64,000 nucleotides of DNA from Coprinopsis marcescibilis. Its lineage: Eukaryota > Basidiomycota > Agaricomycetes > Agaricales > Psathyrellaceae. The notes beneath the pieces were generated by a model, which was given only the letters and a program-made list of their open reading frames with translations, had not been told where the DNA came from and made no database searches. This document shows positions 55,789 through 64,000 of the stretch, one piece after another. The stretch is from the NCBI GenBank assembly GCA_004369085.1, contig ML210168.1:124596-188595 (forward strand). The letters run 5' to 3'. Position 1 is the stretch's first letter. Each line of letters opens with the position of its first letter. The position numbers and the translations under genes were made by a program.

Positions 55789-57258
55789 ATGGCGATAGCT
55801 TCTAATCCGTATTTCGCGACCATCGGGATGTTCATCGTCGATGAATTTTCCTTTGCGGACGAGAACGGCGAACCAACTGCCCAAGTTGTCCCTCCACAGG
55901 TGCGTGTGACGGCTTCCTAAGATTTTCAGGCTACAGCTGACATGTATTTACTGTGCATAGATAGGCGGTGGCGGAACGTATGCCGCAATTGGAGCGAGGA
56001 TATGGTCACTCTTCTAGCCCTTCCCTTGAATCCAGCTTCAGCCAATAACTGTCTGTCGGCCACACCAGGCTTCCACCAGATGAGATCAAGATGATAATAG
56101 ACAAGGGACACGACTTCCCGGCCGATATCGAGAGCCAGCTTTTACAATACGGCAAGGACATGTGGAGTTTCAGAGAGCAACCAGGTCATGGCACGACGCG
56201 TGCACTCAACTCCTACAAGGGCGAACTTCGTAAGTGAGTAACAATAAGAAACGTCTGCTCTTGGAATCTGGATTGTGATGCCGAGGGTAACATCGTTGAC
56301 CGTTTCATAGCTTCGAATACTTGACACCTCGGATCCGTATCACACCAAATGACCTGCTTCGACTGAAGATCAAGCCAAAGACCCTACACTTCATTTGCTC
56401 TCCGACCAGGGCTGGCGAAATCGTGTCCGAGGTGCAGCAAGTTGAAGGTTGGACACCTACCACTATTTACGAGCCTATTCCAGTAAGGATCGGGAAGTTT
56501 GGGACGAGAACGCCATGATTAACTGTCAGGACAGGATCGCTGTGTTCCCGAGGAATTGCCAGCTCTCAAACGGATACTCCCATACATCTCAATACTAAGG
56601 TAAAGTATCTCTTCTGCGATCTTCTCCCGGAACAGATGCAACATGCAACTCAATTGCTTAACACAGTCCCAACGCAGAAGAGGCCTTGTCTTTACTAGGC
56701 ATGAAGGTTCCTCTAACACGAGAAAACGTCGAACAGGCAGTTGATGCATTCCTGAGTTTTGGAATCGGAAACGCGAACGAAGGTTTTATCATTGTAAGGA
56801 GTGGCGCACTGGGTGCATACGTGAAATCAAAGTCGGAGAGTGGAAGGTGGATCGATGCATATTGGGGCGAAGATAATCGCGAGAGGGTGGTCGATGTGAC
56901 GGGTAAGGATTTGCAAGCTTGTTTCGCCATCATAAATTGAATGCTCACGCGACCCATATGAATGCAGGTGCTGGCAATGCCTTCTTGGGAGGACTTGCCG
57001 CAGGCTTGTTGCGTACTGGCGATCAGATATTTGAAGGTGGGTGATAATCGACCTGGGAGAGCTTCGTTCGGGCAACCTTAATTGCATTTGGCAGCCGTAT
57101 TACATGCATCGGTTTCTGCATCGTTCGTCATCGAGCAACAAGGTCTACCGATGATGTCCGTGGATACCCCGACTAAGAAAGCGACCTGGAATGGGGAAGA
57201 TCCCGAGCAGAGGTTGATCAACTTGAGGAATAGGCAAACGAAGCTTCAGTCAGAATAG
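55789..57258 (+). CDS. Mak32-like pfkB-family carbohydrate kinase fold protein
   Basis: A ribokinase-fold protein similar to yeast Mak32, whose biochemical role is not established. About seven exons. The N terminus MAIASNPYFATIGMFIVDEF carries the start of the sugar-binding domain, then IGGGGTYAAIGARIW, HGTTRALNSY, TPRIRITPNDLL, PKTLHFICSPTRA, and PNAEEALSLLGM (the N-x-x-E motif). Later come FIIVRSGALGAYV and the anion-hole segment VVDVTGAGNAFLGGLAAGLL, joined across an intron. Canonical pfkB kinases have GAGD there, and the Asp is the catalytic base. Here Asn replaces it, as I recall for Mak32 relatives. Kinase activity is therefore doubtful. The C terminus ends at 57258, only 40 bases from the NC2-beta stop. 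Confidence 0.8.
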
Positions 57259-57298
57259 ATGGACACATACCAGCAACATTTAAATACACTTTCTTCTT

Positions 57299-57974
57299 TC
57301 ACGATCCTGGGGCCTGAGAAGACTGAGCTCCGAATCTAGCTCGACTTGCAGCAAAGAGTTCCTCTTGTTGCGCAAGCAGTTCCGCCTCTGTAAGGCCAGA
57401 CTGTTCGAATTTGGACACCTTCTTTTCCCGATCCTAAAATAACCCGAAATCAGCAGAGATAAAGTGGGTATGAGGTGAATGTTTAACCTTTTGCTGCTGC
57501 TTATGGTCTTTGAGCACCCCTTCCACCTCACTTGTGAACGAATCAAACCCGAGTCGCTGCGAAACCAAGCGGGTTATTCAGAGCGTGTTTCGGACGAAGC
57601 AAAAGGCGCTGACCTTGAGTGCGTTGATAATGTGCTCTGGTGCAATAGTTTTTTTAGATTCTTGTTCACATATCTCATTGGCTTCTGACGAGATTAAGTG
57701 AATGAATTCTGGACGAATGTTAGATGTCTTTCGCGTGGAGTGGGGGACAGGCATGGTGTTCACCTACACAGCACTCAATTACAAGGTCACGCGTCTCTTT
57801 CGCGCAAAGTACGTCGTTTGGCAGGATTTCTGGAAAGGTTCAATACTCGATGAAGGTTTCTACAGTGTTGGGATTGGAAAGGAACCCACCGGTAATCATC
57901 TTCGCCACAGTAGCTTTCGGGAGGGAAAGGTCGTCATCTACTGGGCCACCGGAGTGTCCTTCACGGTCAGACAT
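57299..57974 (-). CDS. NCB2: Negative cofactor 2 beta (Dr1)
   Basis: A histone-fold subunit of NC2 that binds TBP on DNA and represses or modulates Pol II initiation. The exons assemble MSDREGHSGGPVDDDLSLPK, ATVAKMITEILPNDVLCAKE, TRDLVIECCVEFIHLISSEA, NEICEQESKKTIAPEHIINA and LKRLGFDSFTSEVEGVLKDH, the full NC2-beta histone fold. A basic Lys/Gln region and a C-terminal FEQSGLTEAELLAQQEELF helix follow. Three to four introns; one uses donor GTGGGT. It shares a 191-base divergent promoter with SmF. Confidence 0.94.
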
Positions 57975-58165
57975 AGTAAATAGTTGTCGACAGCGCTGGC
58001 TGTATCTCAAGGACGGTATATCAACGCAGGGAGATTTGGCAGCTGCGTGAGTGCACTGAGTAGAGATGAATAGATTTGTTTCAAAGGCCAACATTGCGTT
58101 CTACTTATGGATTCTCGCGGCAAACAAATTGAAAGTCCGCAGGCTTATTCCAACCTCCAACCATC
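57975..58165. promoter_or_regulatory. Bidirectional promoter, NC2-beta / SmF
   Basis: These 191 bases separate two divergent start codons. Both genes are RNA/transcription housekeeping factors. No specific site was identified. Confidence 0.55.
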
Positions 58166-58625
58166 ATGTCGTCGGTGAGCTATATGCTGATTGCGCTTGG
58201 TTTTAGGAATACTAATGCGGAATTTAGGTAAACCCAGTTAATCCTAAGCCATTTTTGCAAGAGCTCACTGGGAAGCCCGTGTATGTTCGACTGAAATGGG
58301 GTCTTGAGTACAAGGGATTCTTGGTTAGCACCGATGGCTACATGAACCTTCAAGTATGTCCCTTCAAGAGTTACTGAAAACATCGTTCATAACACCCGAT
58401 CCTAGCTGGCCAATACAGAGGAATTCCAGGACGGAAAGTCCAATGGTGCGCTCGGGGAAGTCTTCATACGGTACGACCTTTCGAACTAGCGCTTTACTTA
58501 AGTTTTGCTGATTCCGGTTTCTTCTCAAGGTGTAACAACGTCCTTTATATTATAAGTAGCCTTTTAATCCGGGTATATTACGATCCTGACCTTCTTTGCA
58601 CAGAGAGGCCCCAGCAGAAGAATGA
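58166..58625 (+). CDS. SMX3: Small nuclear ribonucleoprotein SmF
   Basis: A core Sm-ring protein of spliceosomal snRNPs. Five exons: 58166-58174 (only MSS), 58228-58353, 58406-58470, 58530-58551 and 58602-58625. The Sm1 motif is [20 protein letters not shown], then [19 protein letters not shown]. Sm2 is [10 protein letters not shown]. With the last intron read as AT-AC, the C terminus becomes YIREAPAEE and the protein is 81 residues, close to the usual 75-90; the YIR matches the family. Without that intron the frame runs on to a 40-residue unrelated tail. An alternative GT-AG reading (58556-58605) gives YIIKAPAEE. The gene call is firm; the last intron is uncertain. Confidence 0.92.
58552..58601 (+). 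other. Candidate AT-AC intron in SmF
   Basis: The 50-base segment begins ATAAGT and ends GCAC, with CCTGAC about 15 bases before the end as a possible branch site. ATAAGT matches the donor of the rare AT-AC introns removed by the major spliceosome, not the ATATCC of the minor class. Removing it restores the family sequence YIR-E-A-P. A competing GT-AG intron of the same length, shifted by four bases (58556-58605), is possible. Confidence 0.5.
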
Positions 58626-59137
58626 ACGAACGGTCATTGAACAACATGAACGCCATCCGTCTTGACTTACCGGACAATTCGAACAAAACGCGTACAGACT
58701 TAATCTGGCTGTCTATCCCGAAGGACCTTTGACCTTGTTCTTTCATGATCAACTTGCGATAATCATCCTTGACCGCTTGGAAAGGATATGGCACGAGGAG
58801 TGCAATGTATCAAATCAAAACAGTCTTATAAGACTCGTTGTGACGCCGATTTTGAAATAAAACTCTACGATTCAATGGGGTTACCTTAGTGCACTTATCT
58901 TTAGCATGATATGCTGTTCGATAGTGCTCGTGAACCGTCGTGCACCTACTAAATTGTTCTACAAAAGTCGAGTGTCTCTACTCCCGAGCCTCGCGGTGCC
59001 AAGCTTTTTGAGTCACGCTGACCAAATGGTGTATTCTGACTCCGCTCTAAATTTTGTAAGGAAAACAGAAGGTTGGGGCATGCAGTGCGTTAGATTCCTT
59101 TCCAACCCAAACCACCACCACACCACACCGTTTTAGC
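58626..59137. other. Spacer between SmF and LLPH-like gene
   Basis: No confident gene. A minus-strand exon-like frame (about 58671-58800) ending in a consensus donor GTAAGTC at 58670 lies here, but its neighbours and start were not found. The 3' UTR of SmF and the next promoter should also lie here. Confidence 0.4.
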
Positions 59138-59833
59138 ATGGCAAAATCATTGCGCTCCAAAGTGAAGCGATCGTTCCGTGCAAAGAAGCGAGAAGAGGGC
59201 GTATATGCAGTCTCAGCAGCAGCCCGACTCCAACGACTCAACAGCAAACTCCTTGAAATCGCCAAGAAGGACGTAGAGAGAGATCCGCAAGACGAAGAAG
59301 AAGGAGACGTCCCAGGTTGGTTGATTAATGCCTTGGCATTTATGCCCAACGTCCACAGCCTTCAACCGCAAGATCTTGCTGGCCTTTGTTCCCCCACTTC
59401 CCCACCGACACATCGCTTCCCACTGGCAGTTTTGTAACCAACCTTTGGTTCAACACTGGCCACATTCTCGACTTCAACCATTCTCTTTTCATTGATTATT
59501 CATGCCGTGGAGCAACCTTTCGTTCATGGACGAACAATCATTGACGACCCTTGTCCTACAGCCACCGATTCCACCACACCCGTCCCACAACTAGGTCTGC
59601 ACCCACTTCTAGCTTGTATTTACCCACCCATACTGACATGCTGTTCAGACGGCATGGAGGTCGACGCTGAAACAGTGCCTAAACGGATATCCACTCATGG
59701 ACCTCGCAATACGCGGAGAGAAGCCTGGAGGGTATCGAAAGGATTGGAGGCTCGGCCAGGCCTTAAGGGTATGAACCGACAAGGTGGTCTCTCCGCGCGA
59801 AGAAAAGCCGGTCGGTCAAAGAGAAGACGATAG
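59138..59833 (+). CDS. LLPH/YBL028C-like nucleolar protein
   Basis: A small basic protein of the family that includes yeast YBL028C and animal LLP homolog; likely nucleolar and linked to ribosome biogenesis. Three exons (59138-59315, 59562-59594, 59649-59833) give about 130 residues. The first exon begins with MAKSLRSKVKRSFRAKKREE, the family hallmark, and continues GVYAVSAAARLQRLNSKLLE and KDVERDPQDEEEGDVP. The middle is a short acidic/polar linker (ATDSTTPVPQLDGMEVDAE). The end is PKRISTHGPRNTRREAW, then a Lys/Arg tail with ARRKAGRSKRRR. The first intron is about 246 nt, unusually long for this window; the frame without splicing stops at 59437. Confidence 0.8.
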
Positions 59834-59962
59834 GCACTTGTTCAAGGCGTTTTATATTGTATTCATAGCCCGCATGCTTGTATGTACCCACGATTCTATT
59901 ATAATTACAGAGCATTTCCTAAATAATGTAACTGTCCAGATTCGAGTCTAGCCCGAAGCCTC

Positions 59963-61815
59963 TTACGACGGAAGACCGTACTCAAAAGAAGAGCCCTTCT
60001 CAGACAAGGCCTCTTGGTCTTTGGCGGAATTGCCATCAATGATATACGACGACCTATGACTCCGATTTGTTTGTTGGTAGGGGGAATTTGTCCCCGAGGT
60101 CCTGCAAGAAGACGTTAACCCAATGACTCAATATGAACGCTGTAAAAGATGATACGCACGGGAACTCCGCCATGGTAATGTGTTCAGTTGTTACATGCAC
60201 TTCAGGCCTGGTTAAGTGCGCTTTAGTTGCTTTTACTTGAACTGGGGGCATAGGTCTTCCGCTTCCCTGGTTACTACCCATAACCGCCGCCGAGTGAACG
60301 TAGACCTCTTTCGATCTAAACTCGACAAGTCTGATGACTGCACGGCATGCTGCAATCGATCTTGTGAAAATGGTCAGTTCTCGAGTCCCACAGAGCACAT
60401 TGTGCGGCGACATACGTGATTGTGGCCGCGGGAATCTGGAACACAATATGTTAATTTATCCGTGGTAGAGGAAGATTTTAAGACGGTCTTACAGTTGCGA
60501 TGCTGATCGAGGGAATCGAGAGCACTTAAGCCGACAGGACTCATCCGGGGAAATAAGGGGATGCTTACACGTTCATAATCGCTAGATGGAGGTCGGTAAG
60601 CACAAGCTGTGAGTGATTTCTCTAGCCAGATCACTCACGATTTAGATCCAAGATGTTCAGCACTGCAGGAATGCAATTCATCGTGAATGAAATAAGGAAG
60701 TACACCAATCCGTCGTGGAAGAGCATCTTCCAAAGACCACTCTTCGCCGCATTTCGGTTCAAGAGCGCGACGGTGGTGAATACCAGAATGACAAAATCGA
60801 AGCCCATAGCTATAAAATCAAAATAAGATTAATACCCGAGTACCATTGCAAACACAACAACGTACTGAAAAAGAATGTGATGTTCAAAAAGAGGGGGTCT
60901 GATTCGGTGACAACACACGAATTGACTCCATCGTCCCATTTGGCAGTGACCACGAACATTCCTCGGTAGAGAAGACCCCAGTGGGCAAGGCAAAGGACTC
61001 CGAGGATTGCAATGATTAATGGTCTGCGTTCCCACAAAGCGATGCTAGAATCCGGTTCAATCGGTTATTCGTTACTGGTTCCCAACTGAATAATTGGACA
61101 TACGTTCGAAGCATCAGACATGTTGAGGCGCAGAGAATAGCCATATTTCCAGTCCACTGGACGTTCGGTCAGAATTCGTACTTCCTCCGATGAAGGGTGT
61201 GACGTACTGAATTGAAGGTATAGATGGCCTTGTGAAAAATGGGGCATAAGAACCATTGGATCTACTGACAAACGGAGAGTTAAAACATACCATGCAGTTG
61301 ATCTGTGTACAGTGTCAGGCAACGAAAGAAATTACACGCGAAAATAACGTACCGGCGATGACGCAGAGAGTGAAACGATCCTAGGAAAATATGTCAGGTC
61401 GGCGACATTCATTTGCCCAAGACGATTATCACTTACAATCCGACAAATGCGGTGAGCATGCAGTAGCGACAGAGGAAGAAGAATACTACATGGGCTGTTA
61501 GGTCCAGAAATGTAGAAACTCGACATTAAGCCATACCCTAGGAAAGGATAATCATCTCGTAAGCGAAAGGATAAGGATCGAATGATGACTTCACTCACAA
61601 GGGGCCAGTGAAATCGACGTTTTCGAGAGAGAAGCGACCACTCAAAGTCGCTGGTCATAAACAATTCCCAAACATAGAGGCCAAAAAATGCGAATATGAT
61701 TTTCTGGAACGCCTCTAATGATAGAGCTCAGGTGTTGTTGTCCTGGTTCAAAGAACTAGCTAGAATACATACCTGAGCCTCGGGCGATTTCAACAGGATC
61801 ACTCCAGTTAACCAT
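59963..61815 (-). CDS. Mushroom-type multi-pass membrane protein, unknown function
   Basis: An integral membrane protein resembling a large agaricomycete-specific family of unassigned function. About ten exons on the minus strand. The start is MVNWSDPVEIARGS. Then come YVWELFMTSDFEWSLLSRKR, FFLCRYCMLTAFVG, TGNMAILCASTCLMLRT and ALWERRPLIIAILGVLCLAH. WGLLYRGMFVVTAKWDDGVN, CVVTESDPLFLNITFFF, MGFDFVILVFTTVALLNRNA and LFHDGLVYFLISFTMNCIPA follow, then ATIASIAACRAVIRLVEFRS. Six to seven hydrophobic helices are visible. A polar tail follows (SSYIIDGNSAKDQEALSEKG ... GLPS). It is distinct from the DUF6533-like protein but shares the layout of a short N terminus, helices and a tail. Ligand and role are unknown. 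Confidence 0.8.
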
Positions 61816-62783
61816 GATGTACGAGCAGCAGTGACTAAGAGGGACCGTCAGCGACACAGAGAGGGTAGGACGAGGGACACACACTGATTCAGGGAGAGGA
61901 AGGGAGTGGAATGAACCTTGGCTACCTTGCCAGGCCGAGGGAGACTTTCCCTTACATTTAAACCAGTCGCAGAGGAATTTAAAGTTACCGATCACCAGCA
62001 TTAATTGACAGCACTCTGAATCTGTGTGCAAACCTAGTGCTCATCGTGGCTGACGCTCACATCGCCCGCCAATTGATGTCACTCATGCGAGAATTGTAGT
62101 GACGGCAGGAGATGGTGCGGAGATTCGGTGCACTGAGCCCAGCCACGGTGCAAATCATTTGACATTCCGAACAACCATGTTTCTCCGGCAGCTTATAAAC
62201 GGATGAAAATGGTTAAAGGCCCTGATGTTTGATGTCAGCTCCGCACATAGATAGGGAAAACGAGGCAAATACTGGGAAAATGTTGAGCTTTAGAGCGGGA
62301 CATGGAAGAACGGTTAAAAACCGAGGAGAAGCAGGAAGCCCTTGGAAACACGCGTCTACTTCCAAATTCATTTGTCAGTCGTGTCGGAGTAGGTGGGGAA
62401 GACACACTCACTTTATGCAACAATTGCCTCCTGGGCCTAAAGACCTGTAGGTTATTTTGAGCCCTCTCCACTGAATTAGTAGACACGGTGTCGAAACCTG
62501 AGCCTAACACGACAAGAAGAAGAAGATTATTTGAGTACCCCACAAATTAGTATCACAGAAGCTTTTGATCGGCCTCAGGGATGTGTCAACGGGACAATGG
62601 CCTGGAGATACCAAGGCGCACAGTACAATTATTTACATACGACCGAGAGAGGCAGTCGTACGAAAGCAGATCAAAGCCTCCACTTCGAAGTTTGAAACCA
62701 GTAATAGACAAAAGGGGAAATATCGCAGCTGTCAATTCTGGATAAGGGAGAAGCAAGTGTGTATAGTCTAGCTAACGTAGGCT
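61816..62783. other. Intergenic spacer
   Basis: This spacer lies between the membrane-protein start and the ERB1 stop, both on the minus strand. Only short frames without domains were seen. It should hold the membrane-protein promoter and the ERB1 3' UTR. Confidence 0.5.
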
Positions 62784-64000
62784 TTAACTGCACCATACCG
62801 CCACAGTCCCATCTGCTGCAGCACTGGCTAGCCAGGGGTGTTTGGGCGACCATCTCAATTGAAGGGTTCCCAGCCCATCGGTAATTTGGTGGCCTCGCAA
62901 GATCTTGAGAGGGACAATCAGAGGATCTGTCATGAGATCGTTGTAGACTCTCGCGTGGAAGACCTGGATCGAACCGTCGTCGGATGACGATGCGAAAAGT
63001 GGGTATGTCGGGTGGAACGAGAGCGATCGAATGGCGCGCGAGTGATACCTGTGAACAACGCTATGTCATTGGCGGCTTTACCGTAAATGCATGAAGACCG
63101 ACCTCAAGACTTTGTACGGCTTTTCGCTGAGTTCTAGATCGAACCAGCATAGTTTACGATCGTAGCCTCCGACGATAAGGTGATCCCCCGATGGATGGAC
63201 GTCCATAGACGATATCCATCTGATACCGGGCATCAGGGTTTTAAGGAGTTTTTGTTCAGCGAGGTTGTAAAGCCGGACATATTGCTGGGTCTGCCGAGAA
63301 AGTCAGTGGAAGAACAAGCGTTTCTACGGAGTGCGTGCTTACGGCGACAAAGAAATGTGGTTTCGTCGGATGGAAAAGAACAAGCTGGACAGCGCCCTTG
63401 ATTTTCTTGAACGGCGCTTGTGAATATCTCCGGGTAATCTGATGAATCCACACGCTGTTCTGCGACCCGCCGCTCGCTTTCAAGGCAGTTGTATCGGTAA
63501 TGTGTTCGACGGGGTGGGCGAAACGATTGACTTACAAACACTAGCAACGTAATCCCCACGTTTATGCCAACTCAGCTGGGTTACAACACCAGACGATGGC
63601 GCAAGATGCAGGCTAAGGATAGGCTTTTCTGAAGACCATGCGCTCGTCGAGGGAGTCGTCCACTTGACAGCGGAGGGTGTCCCAGATGCCGGGGGCAGGG
63701 TTGAAGGGGCCAAAAGGGATTGTGTCAACGCCAAAATTGAGGCATCCACGTTCGGTGGGATAACGAAATGGATAGTCTCCTCGCTGCGTAGATGTCACCT
63801 CGGGTTGCAAACATGACAACAACGAAATACTCACATTCCCACAACGAAATAGCTGAGATCCGCTCTTGGGCACCACTCGAGGGCTCCTATCTTGCCCTCG
63901 AACTTCCACCGCTTGATTTCACAGCCAACGTTGACTTCCCACAAACTGACAATGCCATCGTCATCCCCGCTAATGGCCCAGGCCCCATCCGGACTGATAC
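62784..64000 (-). CDS. ERB1: Ribosome biogenesis protein ERB1/BOP1 (partial, 3' end)
   Basis: A WD40 protein of the PeBoW complex needed for 60S ribosome assembly. The 5' end lies beyond the window. From the right edge the protein reads [39 protein letters not shown] and, further on, [65 protein letters not shown] and [20 protein letters not shown] follow, the last matching the conserved ERB1 block WISS-x-x-VHP-x-GD. Then [39 protein letters not shown] and [10 protein letters not shown] follow. It ends [16 protein letters not shown]. Introns of 50-65 nt separate the blades. The WD40 C-terminal domain is complete up to the edge. Confidence 0.94.

Noticed and set aside
1..64000. CRISPR arrays, rRNA genes or bacterial operons
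   Set aside because: No regularly spaced repeats or rRNA motifs were seen. Spliced eukaryotic genes occupy the window throughout.

Overview
This is a eukaryotic nuclear window from a fungus, almost certainly a basidiomycete of the Agaricomycotina. The evidence is the dense gene packing on both strands, the many short GT-AG introns of about 45-65 nt with CTAAC/CTGAC-like branch sites and GTRAGT/GTRYGT donors, intergenic spacers of a few hundred bases, and two multi-exon membrane-protein genes of types I know only from mushroom-class fungi (one DUF6533-like). No operons, bacterial genes, CRISPR arrays, rRNA or convincing tRNAs were seen. Most proteins become complete only after hand-splicing exons that lie in different frames. 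The gene coordinates therefore run from start codon to stop codon and include introns. Layout, 0-23 kb: an SDR oxidoreductase (-), a Zn2Cys6 protein (-), a Sfr1/Mei5-type recombination protein with six exons (-), the ER protein SND2/TMEM208 (-), a SNAPC4-like Myb-repeat protein (+), TFIID subunit TAF8 (-), riboflavin kinase (+), mitochondrial ribosomal uS11m (-) divergent from the tiny cytochrome bc1 subunit QCR9 (+), an RNPS1-like RRM/RS protein (+), NPC1 (-) divergent from DPH1 (+), and a DUF6533-like membrane protein (+). 23.1-27.6 kb is gene-poor and holds a diverged direct-repeat pair and two palindromes. Layout, 27.6-50.7 kb: a Tim17/22/23-like protein (+), an SCH9-type C2 + AGC kinase (+), an Apd1/sucrase-ferredoxin-like Fe-S protein (-) divergent from a SIRT5-like sirtuin (+), an unrecognised small protein (-), an ACAD10/11-like acyl-CoA dehydrogenase (-), a Zn2Cys6/Fungal_trans regulator (-), the nuclear poly(A)-binding protein PAB2 (+), mitochondrial bL19m (+), an Ivy1-like inverse-BAR protein (+), mitochondrial aspartyl-tRNA synthetase (-), and an F-box protein (+). 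Layout, 52.4-64 kb: Pol III subunit RPC6 (+) with a large charged insertion, a 4'-phosphopantetheinyl transferase (-), a Mak32-like pfkB protein (+), NC2-beta/Dr1 (-) divergent from SmF (+), an LLPH/YBL028C-like nucleolar protein (+), a mushroom-type multi-pass membrane protein (-), and the 3' part of ERB1/BOP1 (-), cut by the window edge. Functional themes are housekeeping: transcription (TAF8, NC2-beta, SNAPC4-like, RPC6), RNA processing (RNPS1, PAB2, SmF), ribosome and mitochondrial biogenesis (ERB1, LLPH, uS11m, bL19m, mt-AspRS, QCR9), sterol/membrane biology (NPC1, SND2, Ivy1) and cofactor enzymes (FMN1, PPTase, DPH1). No clustered novel pathway was found. The most unusual signals are a candidate AT-AC intron inside the gene for the splicing protein SmF, a GC-AG intron interrupting the motif 3 region of mt-AspRS, a ~150-residue Lys/Ser/Asp-rich insertion in RPC6, and a catalytic-base substitution (GAGN for GAGD) in the pfkB-like protein.
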